Source: Bacillus_I endophytica_A (GTDB taxonomy: Bacteria > Bacillota > Bacilli > Bacillales > Bacillaceae_H). From it: 64,000 bases of DNA. The position numbers and the translations under genes were made by a program. Numbering within the stretch: the stretch's first letter is position 1; each line of letters begins with the position of its first letter. Location: positions 62,001 to 126,000 of the forward strand of contig NZ_JALAMS010000020.1 of assembly GCF_026790145.1 (NCBI RefSeq), given 5' to 3'. Of the stretch, positions 15,730 to 24,429 are shown piece by piece. Under the pieces are notes generated by a model, which had not been told where the DNA came from, did not search any database, and was given only the letters and a program-made list of their open reading frames with translations.

Positions 15730-16790
15730 TCACTTGGAGAGGGGGATCTCATATAAGTGATTGTTACTTTCAATATAGCTAACAGCGGGACAGCTAAAAT
15801 TAATCCTAATACCCCTCCAATTTCTCCTCCAAGTAAAAGAGCTAGCATAATGAGAAGCGGGTGAATGTGCAAGGATTTCCCGACAATAAGAGGAGACAAT
15901 ACATTGCCTTCTAAAAATTGCAGCACGAAGATAATAATAACTACAATTATGACCATTTTCACTGAGATCGTAAGAGCAATAACAGCAGATGGAATCGCTC
16001 CAATAACAGGTCCGAAATATGGAATGATGTTTGTAACACCAATAATTGTCCCAAGAAAAAAGGGGTACGGCATATGAAAAATCCATAAAAGGATTGTTGC
16101 ACATGCTCCAATAATAAAACAGACAAGAAATTGACCTCTTAAGTAACTCCCTAGGGAATGGTCTACATCTTTAAGAAAACTCTTTCCTTTATCTCTCCAT
16201 TTTGCAGGAGTGAGGATAAAAACAAAGTGCTTTATTTTATCAAAGTCTTTCAACATATAAAAAGCAATAAAAGGGATGAGGATGAGAAGAAAAAACATAC
16301 TAAAAGCAGAGCGAATACTGTCTGCAATTCGATTTAATATCCCTTCAAGCATTTTTTCTGTATCATCAATTGCTCCCTCAATTTTTGTATGAATACCGTC
16401 TGGTAAGGAAGATGTATGGTAATGAACTTCACTTACCCATTCCTTGTATGTTCCTACAAAAAGAGGAAGCTGGTCGCCCACTTCCATTACCTGAACAAGA
16501 AAAAGTGGAATTCCCTTATAAAGTCCATATCCAACTCCTCCAAAAAAGAGCAAGTAAATAATAAAAAGAGCAAGAGGTCTTTGAATCCCGCTTTTATGCA
16601 ATTTCTCGACTGTTGGATGAAGCAAATATGTAATAAGTGCTGCTACAATAAATGGAGACAGTACTTTTAATAACATAAATAAAAGTGGCATCCATATATG
16701 TTGTAATTTAAAAAAGATAAACAGCGTTAAAAACAGTAGTAATAAAACACTTAATCGATAAAGCCAGCGAAAAGATACAGCTTTCATCAT
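15726..16790 (-). CDS. yrrI: AI-2E family transporter (YrrI-like permease)
   Basis: A 354-residue polytopic membrane protein of the AI-2E/PerM family. About seven or eight membrane helices are visible, with the family-typical pair near the N-terminus, a long amphipathic central loop (about residues 95-165), and the signature segments IPYFGPVIGAIPSAV and LGGEIGGVLGLILAVPLLAI near the C-terminus. Members export small molecules or, in some Bacillaceae, act as Na+/H+ antiporters; the substrate here is unknown. It is the YrrI position in B. subtilis, between yrzQ and alaS. Confidence 0.88.
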   Translation of the reverse strand: MMKAVSFRWLYRLSVLLLLFLTLFIFFKLQHIWMPLLFMLLKVLSPFIVAALITYLLHPTVEKLHKSGIQRPLALFIIYLLFFGGVGYGLYKGIPLFLVQVMEVGDQLPLFVGTYKEWVSEVHYHTSSLPDGIHTKIEGAIDDTEKMLEGILNRIADSIRSAFSMFFLLILIPFIAFYMLKDFDKIKHFVFILTPAKWRDKGKSFLKDVDHSLGSYLRGQFLVCFIIGACATILLWIFHMPYPFFLGTIIGVTNIIPYFGPVIGAIPSAVIALTISVKMVIIVVIIIFVLQFLEGNVLSPLIVGKSLHIHPLLIMLALLLGGEIGGVLGLILAVPLLAILKVTITYMRSPSPSD

Positions 16791-16847
16791 ATCTTCCCTC
16801 CCTTCAAACTATAGTTTTGATTAAATGAAAAAAAACATGCACAAAAG

Positions 16848-16884
16848 AAAAGCCTTTTGAATCATTTTGATTCAAAAGGCTTTA
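16848..16884 (-). terminator. Terminator after the YrzQ-like gene
   Basis: A 15-base-pair perfect stem (AAAGCCTTTTGAATC / GATTCAAAAGGCTTT) with a 5-base loop lies just downstream of the 46-residue minus-strand gene. The T-run on the minus strand is modest (TTTTCTTTTG in sense). Confidence 0.8.
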
Positions 16885-16885
16885 G

Positions 16886-17026
16886 TTAAGAAAAATTTTT
16901 CATAACGCGCTTGCGCATTTTTTTCATATTTCGTTTTGAAAAAAGATCGCTTTGACCATCTGTAACACGATTATATGCATATAAGCCAACACCTAAAGCA
17001 AGGACAGAAGAAAAAACTTTGTTCAT
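16886..17026 (-). CDS. yrzQ: YrzQ-like mini-protein (DUF3918)
   Basis: A 46-residue open frame that is easy to overlook. It starts MNKVFSSVLALGVGLYAYNR, a short hydrophobic segment, and continues with a strongly basic tail (MKKMRKRVMKN). GGAGGAG lies 6 bases before the ATG. Size, the hydrophobic-then-basic layout and the location upstream of yrrI match YrzQ of B. subtilis (DUF3918), which has no known function. It could be a membrane-associated peptide. Confidence 0.75.
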   Translation of the reverse strand: MNKVFSSVLALGVGLYAYNRVTDGQSDLFSKRNMKKMRKRVMKNFS

Positions 17027-17041
17027 GTCGACTCCTCCAAA

Positions 17042-17233
17042 TTAAAAATTAATTGTTCGATCTTCATCTGAAAACAAGTCATCGAGTGAACTTAAGCTCC
17101 CATCTTCTTCAACTTGATGTGTATTAATTTTCCCTTTTGAAATTGTCATCTCAATGAAGCAGCCCCAGCAGTAATATTGATTGACTCCAATTTTCCCAAC
17201 ATCAATACTTTGACAATTTGGACAGCGTAACAA
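17042..17233 (-). CDS. Small zinc-ribbon protein of unknown function
   Basis: A 63-residue protein with a four-cysteine zinc ribbon: CPNC near residue 4 and CWGC near residue 22, separated by a short strand-forming segment (VGKIGVNQYY). An acidic tail (SLSSLDDLFSDED) follows. The frame extends upstream to 17323, but a TTG at 17233 is placed 7 bases after GAGGTG and starts exactly at the ribbon (LRCPNCQS), so I chose it; an ATG at 17272 is the alternative. It lies 15 bases upstream of the YrzQ-like gene. I do not recognise a named homologue. Confidence 0.7.
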   Translation of the reverse strand: MLRCPNCQSIDVGKIGVNQYYCWGCFIEMTISKGKINTHQVEEDGSLSSLDDLFSDEDRTINF

Positions 17234-17538
17234 TGTACAACACCTCTTTGTTCGTTTATAAGTGTTATCCATTGTTTCCACCATAATGGAAAAACATACT
17301 ACATAACAGAAGAACCTGAACACCTAAGTTATTTCTTCGATTACATTTAGGTTATGGAATTTGGGTAAAATCATGTACTGTAACCTTTTCCATTCATATG
17401 GATTATTTCGTTATGTTTTAATGTTACAAGGGTAACCTAAAAAAATAAAAATGTACTTGTTCTATTTCTTTTAGCACTCTCTAGCCGTTTATCTCTAAGA
17501 TTACAGGGTATTCGTACATTGAGGGGAGGTCAATTTAT

Positions 17539-18267
17539 ATGTGGAATGCAGCAATGTGGGGCGGAATTTCAGGTTCTGCAGTTTTAATCGGCGCGCTAGC
17601 TGCGATGCTTCTTCCTATTCAAAAAAAGATAATTGGTTATATTATGGCCTTTGGGACAGGTGTCTTAATTGGAGCTGCGGCATATGAGCTTCTCGGTGAG
17701 TCCCTCAATAGCGGTGGAGTGCTTCCAACAAGCATTGGGTTTATAGCAGGAGCTGTTACTTTTACTTTTTGCAATTATATGGTTTCCCGAAAAGGAGCCG
17801 CAGAACGGAAACAATCAGAACAAAATGCAGCTACAAGCGGCGGTATTGCTATCTTTATCGGAACCATTATCGATGCAATACCAGAATCCATTATGATTGG
17901 AGCAAGTCTTTTAGAGGGACACTCTGTAAGTTTTCTGCTCGTTATTGCCATCTTTATTAGCAATATTCCTGAAGGGCTTTCAAGCACAGCAGGCATGAAA
18001 GATAACGGATACTCCAAGCGGAAAATCTTAATTTTATGGATTGCCGTTCTTGCTATTTCCACCTTTGCGTCATGGTCAGGATATTTCTTTCTTGATGGTG
18101 CTTCTGAAGCTGTTATGGCTAGTATTGCCGCATTTGCCGGAGGCGGAATTATTGCAATGGTCGCTTCAACAATGATGCCTGAAGCATATGATGATAGCGG
18201 TTCAACAACAGGACTTATTACTTCGCTTGGGCTACTCGTGTCTCTTTTATTAAATAATTTTTCATAA
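17539..18267 (+). CDS. ZIP family metal transporter-like protein
   Basis: A 242-residue membrane protein with eight hydrophobic segments arranged as in the ZIP family. The two signature helices read GTIIDAIPESIMIGAS and SNIPEGLSSTAGM. In classical ZIP transporters these positions carry histidines (H..PEG and HNIPEG) that bind zinc. Here they are Asp and Ser, although the PE residues remain. The protein may move another metal, or may not be a metal carrier at all. A GAGGGGAGGTC ribosome site precedes the ATG. It is not in the B. subtilis order at this place and is flanked by minus-strand genes. Confidence 0.8.
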   Translation: MWNAAMWGGISGSAVLIGALAAMLLPIQKKIIGYIMAFGTGVLIGAAAYELLGESLNSGGVLPTSIGFIAGAVTFTFCNYMVSRKGAAERKQSEQNAATSGGIAIFIGTIIDAIPESIMIGASLLEGHSVSFLLVIAIFISNIPEGLSSTAGMKDNGYSKRKILILWIAVLAISTFASWSGYFFLDGASEAVMASIAAFAGGGIIAMVASTMMPEAYDDSGSTTGLITSLGLLVSLLLNNFS

Positions 18268-18309
18268 AAAAGTCCACAAAGAAGTTTCCCCTTCCTTGTG
18301 GACTTTTTT
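18266..18309. terminator. Bidirectional terminator between the ZIP gene and recD2
   Basis: A stem of 12 or more base pairs (AAAAGTCCACAA ... TTGTGGACTTTT), extended by GAAG/CTTC and ending in T runs on both strands, lies between these convergent genes. Confidence 0.88.
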
Positions 18310-20681
18310 CAATCTACTTCCATAAAATCATATGGGGTAACGTTTTCCATCCCAATCATTGCATCTTTCATGAAAGGAGCTTCATTCTCATCCCACTCTT
18401 GCTCGTCTGCTTTTAAGAACGAAGCTAAAGTTGTTTGTCTTTTACCATCATCAGCTCGACTTATTCCAATTTTCAATGCTTCTTCTTCCCCACATAGAAT
18501 AAGAAACTGTTTACTTCTAGTGATAGCTGTATAAATTAGATTGCGTTTTAACATTCTATAATAGCTTCTTACAACAGGCAGTACAACGATTGGAAATTCG
18601 CTTCCTTGGGATTTATGAATAGAGCAGCAATAGGCATGAGTAATTTGGTTAAAATCTGCTTTTGTATATGATACTTCATTTCCATCAAAAGAAATAACAA
18701 GCATATCTTGTTTTTCTGTATTTTCTTTTGCGTAAAAAACAGATACAATTTCTCCGATGTCTCCATTAAATACATTGCTTTCTGGCTGATTCACAAGCTG
18801 CAATACTTTATCTCCAACGCGATATGAAACACTTCCATACTGAATTTCTCGTCTTTTATGTGACGAAGGGTTAAAAAGCTCTTGAAGGGCCACATTGAGA
18901 TGATCAATTCCTGCATTTCCTTTATACATAGGAGCTAACACTTGAATATCCCGAGCTGTAAATCCCTTCTTAATCGCATTCTGACATACTTGTTTGACAA
19001 CTTCGGTAATTTGTCCTTGATGACAGGTTAGAAAGGATCGATCTCCTTGTGGCTTGCGAATATCATCAGGCATTTTTCCATCTTTAATCATATGAGCAAG
19101 TTCAATAATTGAAGACCCTTCCTCTTGTCTGTAAATATCCACAAGCCGAACAACGGGTACAATATCTGATGTTAGCAAGTCTGTTAATACTTGCCCAGGA
19201 CCAACTGATGGAAGCTGATCTTCATCTCCAACAAGAACTACTTGCATATCTTCTGGAAGAGCACGGAAAAGCTGATGGGCGAGCCACGTATCTACCATTG
19301 AGACTTCATCAACAATGAGAAGACGCCCTTTAATTGGATCTTCTTCATCATGATCAAATCCTTCTTGTCCATTCCATTTTAAAAGTCGATGAATTGTAAC
19401 AGCAGGTAACCCTGTTGCTTCGCTCATCCGCTTTGCGGCTCTACCTGTTGGTGCTACAAGAAGAACTGGAAAAGGTTCATCTTTTTTATAGCTAGTTGGA
19501 TCAAGAGAGCAGCCATGAAGCTCAGCATACAGTTCAACAATTCCTTTAATAACCGTTGTTTTTCCTGTTCCAGGGCCTCCTGTGAGAACCATCATTGGTG
19601 ACATCAGCGCTTTTTGAATTGCTTCACGCTGAGACGGCGCATATTGGATATCTAAGCGTTCTTCAAGTTCACCAAGCGCTAGGAGAAACTCCGACTCTGG
19701 GAATTGATCTTCGTACTGAGTTTGAGCTAAAATATCCTCAATAACGTTCACTATTCCTTTTTCCGCATAGTAGAGGGATGGAATGTAGATTCTTTCTTCT
19801 TTTACAAAAAGCTTCTTTTCTTTTGTTAATGCCGCGAGACCTTGTTCTAAATCCTCTATCTTGATTTCCTCATCTGAACGTAGAAGTTCAACAGTCCAAT
19901 CAAAAAGCTGTGTTTGAGATAAATACGTATGCCCATCTTGTACACATTGTTTTTCAACTACAAAAGCAAGTCCCGCTCGAATCCGATCTGGATGAGCTCC
20001 TTTAATACCTAGTTTTCCTCCAAGCTCATCTGCCCGTTTAAAGCCAATCCCGTCAATATCCTCCACAAGCTGATATGGATTTTCATTAATAATCTGTAGC
20101 GCTTCATGCTTATACATTTGGAAAATTTTCATGGAAAGCTGAGGGCCAAATCCATATTGAGAAAGCTTGATCATAACATCTTCTAAACCACGGTTTTCGA
20201 CAAGCGCTTCATAAAGAGCATCAGCTTTTTCACTTGATAGATTTGCTACACCTCGCAAATTCTCACGATCTTGAAGAATACGTAAAATAGCTTGGTCTCC
20301 TAGTGTATCCACAATTTTTTCAGCTGTTTTTTTTCCGATTCCTTTAAATAGGTCACTTGAAAGATAAGAGATAACGCCTTCTCTTGAATGTGGAAGCTCT
20401 TTTTGAAACATATCCGCTTGAAACTGCCATCCAAAACGTGGATGTTCTTTTAACTGTCCATAAAATGTATATCGTTCTCCTTCATGTAAAGGAGGAAGAT
20501 AACCGGTGACAGTAAGGTTGTCATCACTAATATGAACATTCGTTTCTCCAACCGAAATTTTAGCTACCGTATATAAGTTATCCTCATTATGAAAAATAGT
20601 TGCTGAAATCTTTCCCTTCACAAATGGACGGTCATCACTCTTGTCTACAACATTTTTTAACTCTTCCTGCATGGCACACAC
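18309..20681 (-). CDS. recD2: SF1 ATP-dependent DNA helicase RecD2
   Basis: A 790-residue 5'-3' helicase of the RecD2 type (YrrC). It has the long N-terminal extension characteristic of RecD2 rather than RecD, with helix-hairpin-helix repeats (GIGKKTAEKIVDTLG, DIDGIGFKRADELG), then the motor core with Walker A GGPGTGKTT near residue 360, Walker B IVDEVSMVD, VLVGDEDQLPSVGPG (motif III), and the C-terminal KSQGSEFPIVVLP and YTAITRSK motifs. RecD2 in Bacillus acts at stalled forks and in repair. It follows yrrB by 5 bases. Confidence 0.95.
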   Translation of the reverse strand: MCAMQEELKNVVDKSDDRPFVKGKISATIFHNEDNLYTVAKISVGETNVHISDDNLTVTGYLPPLHEGERYTFYGQLKEHPRFGWQFQADMFQKELPHSREGVISYLSSDLFKGIGKKTAEKIVDTLGDQAILRILQDRENLRGVANLSSEKADALYEALVENRGLEDVMIKLSQYGFGPQLSMKIFQMYKHEALQIINENPYQLVEDIDGIGFKRADELGGKLGIKGAHPDRIRAGLAFVVEKQCVQDGHTYLSQTQLFDWTVELLRSDEEIKIEDLEQGLAALTKEKKLFVKEERIYIPSLYYAEKGIVNVIEDILAQTQYEDQFPESEFLLALGELEERLDIQYAPSQREAIQKALMSPMMVLTGGPGTGKTTVIKGIVELYAELHGCSLDPTSYKKDEPFPVLLVAPTGRAAKRMSEATGLPAVTIHRLLKWNGQEGFDHDEEDPIKGRLLIVDEVSMVDTWLAHQLFRALPEDMQVVLVGDEDQLPSVGPGQVLTDLLTSDIVPVVRLVDIYRQEEGSSIIELAHMIKDGKMPDDIRKPQGDRSFLTCHQGQITEVVKQVCQNAIKKGFTARDIQVLAPMYKGNAGIDHLNVALQELFNPSSHKRREIQYGSVSYRVGDKVLQLVNQPESNVFNGDIGEIVSVFYAKENTEKQDMLVISFDGNEVSYTKADFNQITHAYCCSIHKSQGSEFPIVVLPVVRSYYRMLKRNLIYTAITRSKQFLILCGEEEALKIGISRADDGKRQTTLASFLKADEQEWDENEAPFMKDAMIGMENVTPYDFMEVD

Positions 20682-20686
20682 CCCCT

Positions 20687-21343
20687 CTATTCGGACTGTG
20701 TTAAAATTCGTTTTGCATTGCCTGCAAGCAGGTGACCTTCATCAATTTCAAGCGCCCGGTCCAGCATTTCTAATGCCTTTTCTCCATCTTCTTTATAGGC
20801 ATAACCAACACCTAAGTTATAGTAAGCATCAGCATGGTTTTTATCTTTTTCAATAACGCTTGAAAATTGTTGGATTGCCTCATCTACCATTTCAAGACGT
20901 GCTAAGCACAAACCATATTGAAATTTTGCTTCTATATCTTCTTCGTTTAATTCAACTGCTCTCTGTAAATACGGAAGCGCCAGTTTCACTTGATCTTCAT
21001 TCATGAATGTTAAACCAAGCATAAAGTGAACATCACTTGAATCTACCCCTTTTTGAAGCGCTTTTTGAAACTCTACACGTGCCTTTTGGAACTGTTCGCC
21101 TTCAAAGTAAATCGTTCCTGCCCCGTAATGTGCTGTTCCTGCTGTTTCATCAAGCTCAAGTGCTTTATCAAAAAAACGCAAAGCTCGCTCATTTTCTCCA
21201 ACAGCTCCAAGCAAGTTACCAAAATTAATATAAGAAACCGCGTTTCCTGGTTCTTTTTCAATTGCTTCTGTAAAAGCTTTAGCTGCTTCCTCTAGCTTAC
21301 CTTCTTGCATATATTGAATTCCTTTTGCATTTAAATCGCCCAC
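20687..21343 (-). CDS. yrrB: Tetratricopeptide repeat protein YrrB
   Basis: A 218-residue protein made almost wholly of six TPR units of 34 residues, each with the A/G/Y/A/P pattern (for example AVSYINFGNLLGAVGENERA, DAYYNLGVGYAYKEDGEKA). TPR arrays bind partner proteins. The B. subtilis orthologue lies in the same cluster between mnmA and recD2 and has been proposed to link to tRNA modification or sulfur transfer, but its partner is not known. It is separated from mnmA by about 100 bases that contain a hairpin. Confidence 0.92.
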   Translation of the reverse strand: MGDLNAKGIQYMQEGKLEEAAKAFTEAIEKEPGNAVSYINFGNLLGAVGENERALRFFDKALELDETAGTAHYGAGTIYFEGEQFQKARVEFQKALQKGVDSSDVHFMLGLTFMNEDQVKLALPYLQRAVELNEEDIEAKFQYGLCLARLEMVDEAIQQFSSVIEKDKNHADAYYNLGVGYAYKEDGEKALEMLDRALEIDEGHLLAGNAKRILTQSE

Positions 21344-21413
21344 TATTTTTCACTCCAAATAAAATTTATGTAAATACCTATAGTTTCTAAATCCATATGT
21401 CTATCATACACAA

Positions 21414-21443
21414 TAGCCCTAGCCTTTAAAAGGCTAGGGCTTG
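21414..21443 (-). terminator. Hairpin after mnmA
   Basis: A 10-base-pair stem (AGCCCTAGCC / GGCTAGGGCT) with a 7-base loop lies directly downstream of mnmA. The T-tract on the minus strand is poor, so it may give only partial termination before yrrB. Confidence 0.6.
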
Positions 21444-21446
21444 TTG

Positions 21447-22559
21447 TTATACGTAAGTTAGTCGTTCACTTTCTTTGTACACTTCATCAATTGTTGCACC
21501 ACCGAGACATTCGTCTCCATTGTAGAGTACAACAGCTTGTCCTGGCGTTATTGCACGAACAGGCTCATCAAACACAACGCGAATATGATTTTCATCAATC
21601 TTTTCCACTTTTACTCCATAATCGTTTTGACGATAGCGGAATTTCGCCGTACATGTTAACTCATCACCCATTTCCTTATCACTTACCCAACTGACATTTG
21701 TGGCAATAAGAGAATGAGAGTAAAGAAGATCATTATGAAAGCCTTGATCAACATAAAGAATATTTTTTTCAAGATCTTTTCCAACAACAAACCAAGGTTC
21801 GCCGCTTCCACCAATACCTAAACCTTGACGTTGGCCAATTGTATAATACATTAAGCCGTCATGTTTGCCTTTTACTTCCCCGCTTAACGTACGCATTTCA
21901 CCAGGCTGTGCTGGTAAATATTGACCTAGGAACTCTTTAAAGTTACGCTCTCCAATGAAACAAATACCTGTGCTATCTTTCTTCGTTGCTGTTGCAAGCT
22001 CAGCTTCTTTTGCAATTTCGCGCACACGTGATTTTTCAAGTTCACCAATTGGAAATAGCACTTTTGAAAGTTGCTCTTGTGTAAGCTGATTCAAAAAGTA
22101 CGTTTGGTCTTTGTTTTCATCAATGCCACGCAACATTTTGTATTCCCCATCACGATAAGCAACGCGCGCATAGTGACCTGTTGCTAAATAATCTGCTCCA
22201 AGGGTCATTGCGTGATCAAGGAAAGCTTTAAATTTAATTTCCTTATTACACATAACATCAGGGTTTGGTGTACGTCCTGCTTTATATTCTTCTAAAAAGT
22301 ACGTAAATACTTTGTCCCAATACTGTTTTTCAAAGTTGACCGCATAATATGGAATGCCAATTTGATTACAGACTCGAATGACATCATTGTAATCTTCTGT
22401 TGCTGTGCAAACTCCAAATTCGTCTGTGTCATCCCAGTTTTTCATAAAAATGCCGATGACATCATAGCCTTGCTCTTTTAAAAGAAGAGCCGCAACAGAA
22501 GAATCAACGCCACCGCTCATTCCAACGACAACACGGGTATCTTTTGGTGCTTTATTCAT
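21447..22559 (-). CDS. mnmA: tRNA-specific 2-thiouridylase MnmA
   Basis: Installs the 2-thio group on wobble U34 of tRNA-Lys, -Glu and -Gln. The 370-residue protein shows the ATP-binding PP-loop GMSGGVDSSVAA at the N-terminus, the catalytic cysteine in NPDVMCNKEIKF, the second cysteine in STGICFIGERNF, and the tRNA-binding LPAQPGEM and GQRQGLGIGG segments. It lies 17 bases after the cysteine desulfurase gene, the direct sulfur donor in Bacillus, so the two form a sulfur-transfer pair. Confidence 0.97.
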   Translation of the reverse strand: MNKAPKDTRVVVGMSGGVDSSVAALLLKEQGYDVIGIFMKNWDDTDEFGVCTATEDYNDVIRVCNQIGIPYYAVNFEKQYWDKVFTYFLEEYKAGRTPNPDVMCNKEIKFKAFLDHAMTLGADYLATGHYARVAYRDGEYKMLRGIDENKDQTYFLNQLTQEQLSKVLFPIGELEKSRVREIAKEAELATATKKDSTGICFIGERNFKEFLGQYLPAQPGEMRTLSGEVKGKHDGLMYYTIGQRQGLGIGGSGEPWFVVGKDLEKNILYVDQGFHNDLLYSHSLIATNVSWVSDKEMGDELTCTAKFRYRQNDYGVKVEKIDENHIRVVFDEPVRAITPGQAVVLYNGDECLGGATIDEVYKESERLTYV

Positions 22560-22576
22560 TTTTTTCTCTTCCTCCG

Positions 22577-23719
22577 TTATATTTTTAATCTCTTTACTAT
22601 AGCAGCTGTCTCACACGCTGCGCGAGCAATTTGCTCGGTTGTATTTCCAAGCCCAAAGCTAAATCGGACTGAAGATGTAACACGTTCTGAACCTTTTCCA
22701 AATAGTGACACTAAAACGTGGGAAGGTTCAATCGATCCTGCCGTACATGCTGAACCACTCGAAGCTGAAATTCCTGCTAAATCAAGATTAACAAGCAAGG
22801 ACTCAATATTTACTCCTTCAAATGACACATTTAAAATATGAGGCAATGAAAATTGTGGATTTCCGTTCACTTCAAACTGTACCTCTTCTTTTACAAGTGT
22901 ATCAATAAACAATCTTTTCCATTCATTATACTGCTCTGTTCGTCTTTCTAACGTGTCCATCGCAATTTTCACTGCTTCTGCAAACCCAACAATACTTGGA
23001 ACATTTTCTGTACCAGCTCTTCGCTTACGCTCTTGTTCCCCACCATATAAAAGCGGTGTAAAAGAAACGCTATTTCTGACATATAAAAAGCCAAGCCCTT
23101 TTGGTCCATTAATTTTATGAGAAGAAACCGACAGTAAATCAACACCAAGCTCATCTACTCGGAAAGGAACAACACCATAGGCTTGTACTGCATCAGTATG
23201 GAAAAAAGCTTGATGGTTTTTCAGTAGAGCGCCAATAGCTTCAATAGGCTCCATTGTCCCTACCTCATTATTTCCCATCATAATCGACACAAGAATAGTT
23301 TCATCTGTAAGCGCTGCTTTAATGTCTTCAATGCTTACTCTTCCTTTATTATCAACAGGCAAGTAAGTTACGCGAAACCCTTGCTTTTCAAGATATTCAC
23401 AGGCATGGAGAACAGCATGGTGCTCAATTTCTGTTGTAATAATGTGCATCCCTTTATCTTTGTTATGCAAAGCTGTACCAATAATAGCAAGGTTGTCCGC
23501 TTCCGTTCCACCGCTTGTAAAGATAATCTCATCTGGTTTTGCTCCAATGCTACTTGCCATTGTTTGGCGTGATTCATCAAGCAAATGCCTACTTTCTCTT
23601 CCAAATGAATGAATGCTTGAAGGATTCCCAAACGTTGTTTGCATAGCTTCCGTTACAACTTTAATGACAGAAGGATGAAGAGGCGATGTTGCCGCATGAT
23701 CGATATAAATTTTTTCCAC
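22577..23719 (-). CDS. iscS: Cysteine desulfurase partner of MnmA
   Basis: A PLP enzyme of 380 residues that takes sulfur from cysteine as a protein persulfide. The PLP lysine is in SSHKINGPKG (around residue 203), the aldimine-loop histidine in TTEIEHHAVLHAC, and the persulfide cysteine in SSGSACTAGSIEPSHV. Its position directly before mnmA and after cymR matches B. subtilis yrvO, which supplies sulfur for tRNA thiolation. A second desulfurase is encoded at 55057-56136 in the NAD cluster. Confidence 0.95.
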   Translation of the reverse strand: MEKIYIDHAATSPLHPSVIKVVTEAMQTTFGNPSSIHSFGRESRHLLDESRQTMASSIGAKPDEIIFTSGGTEADNLAIIGTALHNKDKGMHIITTEIEHHAVLHACEYLEKQGFRVTYLPVDNKGRVSIEDIKAALTDETILVSIMMGNNEVGTMEPIEAIGALLKNHQAFFHTDAVQAYGVVPFRVDELGVDLLSVSSHKINGPKGLGFLYVRNSVSFTPLLYGGEQERKRRAGTENVPSIVGFAEAVKIAMDTLERRTEQYNEWKRLFIDTLVKEEVQFEVNGNPQFSLPHILNVSFEGVNIESLLVNLDLAGISASSGSACTAGSIEPSHVLVSLFGKGSERVTSSVRFSFGLGNTTEQIARAACETAAIVKRLKI

Positions 23720-23747
23720 TCCGGTTCACTCCCTTAAAAACAGTTTC

Positions 23748-24167
23748 CTAAATATAAAACATATAGGCGTCATTATCGCCATCTTCGCTGTGATTTGCTA
23801 AATCTTCAAGCGTTGTGTTTTCAAGCACTTCTTTCACAGCATCACGAATTCGCAACCATAACTCTCGCTTTGCTGGCTCTTCCTGTTCAATTCCTTCTAC
23901 AGGGCTAATTGGTCCTTCAAGAACGGAAATAATATCTCCAGCTGTAATATCTCCTGGCTCCTTGGCAAGTAAATAGCCACCATACGCTCCGCGAATACTT
24001 TTCACAAGTCGCGCATTGCGAAGAGGGGAAATAAGCTGCTCTAGATAGTGCTCTGATAAGTCATGTGCTTTTGCAATACTTTTTAACGAGATTGGACCTT
24101 CACCATGATTTTTTGCTAATTCAATCATAATTGTTAAGCCGTAACGTCCTTTTGTTGAAATTTTCAA
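23748..24167 (-). CDS. cymR: Rrf2 family cysteine-metabolism repressor CymR
   Basis: A 139-residue Rrf2 winged-helix regulator that, with cysteine synthase CysK, represses sulfur-uptake and cysteine genes in Bacillus when cysteine is plentiful. It contains KISTKGRYGLTIMIELA, LSEHYLEQLISPLRNA (recognition helix), VKSIRGAYGGYLLAK and TAGDIISVLEGPISPVE. It lacks the iron-sulfur cysteines of IscR. The frame is open upstream to 24203, but the TTG at 24167 begins the conserved sequence and is preceded by AAGGGGTG. It heads the cymR-iscS-mnmA group. Confidence 0.95.
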   Translation of the reverse strand: MKISTKGRYGLTIMIELAKNHGEGPISLKSIAKAHDLSEHYLEQLISPLRNARLVKSIRGAYGGYLLAKEPGDITAGDIISVLEGPISPVEGIEQEEPAKRELWLRIRDAVKEVLENTTLEDLANHSEDGDNDAYMFYI

Positions 24168-24429
24168 ATTCAGCACCCCTTCATAATTCACTAATATATA
24201 CACTTGTTCTTTTTATCTATAAACGATTCACATCTTTAACTAAAAAACAATATAAACAAACTAATATGATTAAGCTAATGTAATATGTTAATGTAAATAA
24301 TATATTTTATACTATTTCATTATAGCCTTCAACCTTTGACATTATAGCATATTATGAAGATATCGTGCATGTTTTAGACCCTTATATGAGAAGGGATCAA
24401 AATACATTTTAATTAGGAGAGATTGTTTA
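24168..24429. other. Divergent intergenic region cymR / rarA
   Basis: About 260 bases of very AT-rich sequence separate two divergent genes and must contain both promoters. I could not assign convincing boxes to either. AATTAGGAGAG just before position 24430 is the rarA ribosome site. No RNA gene or open frame was recognised. Confidence 0.4.
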
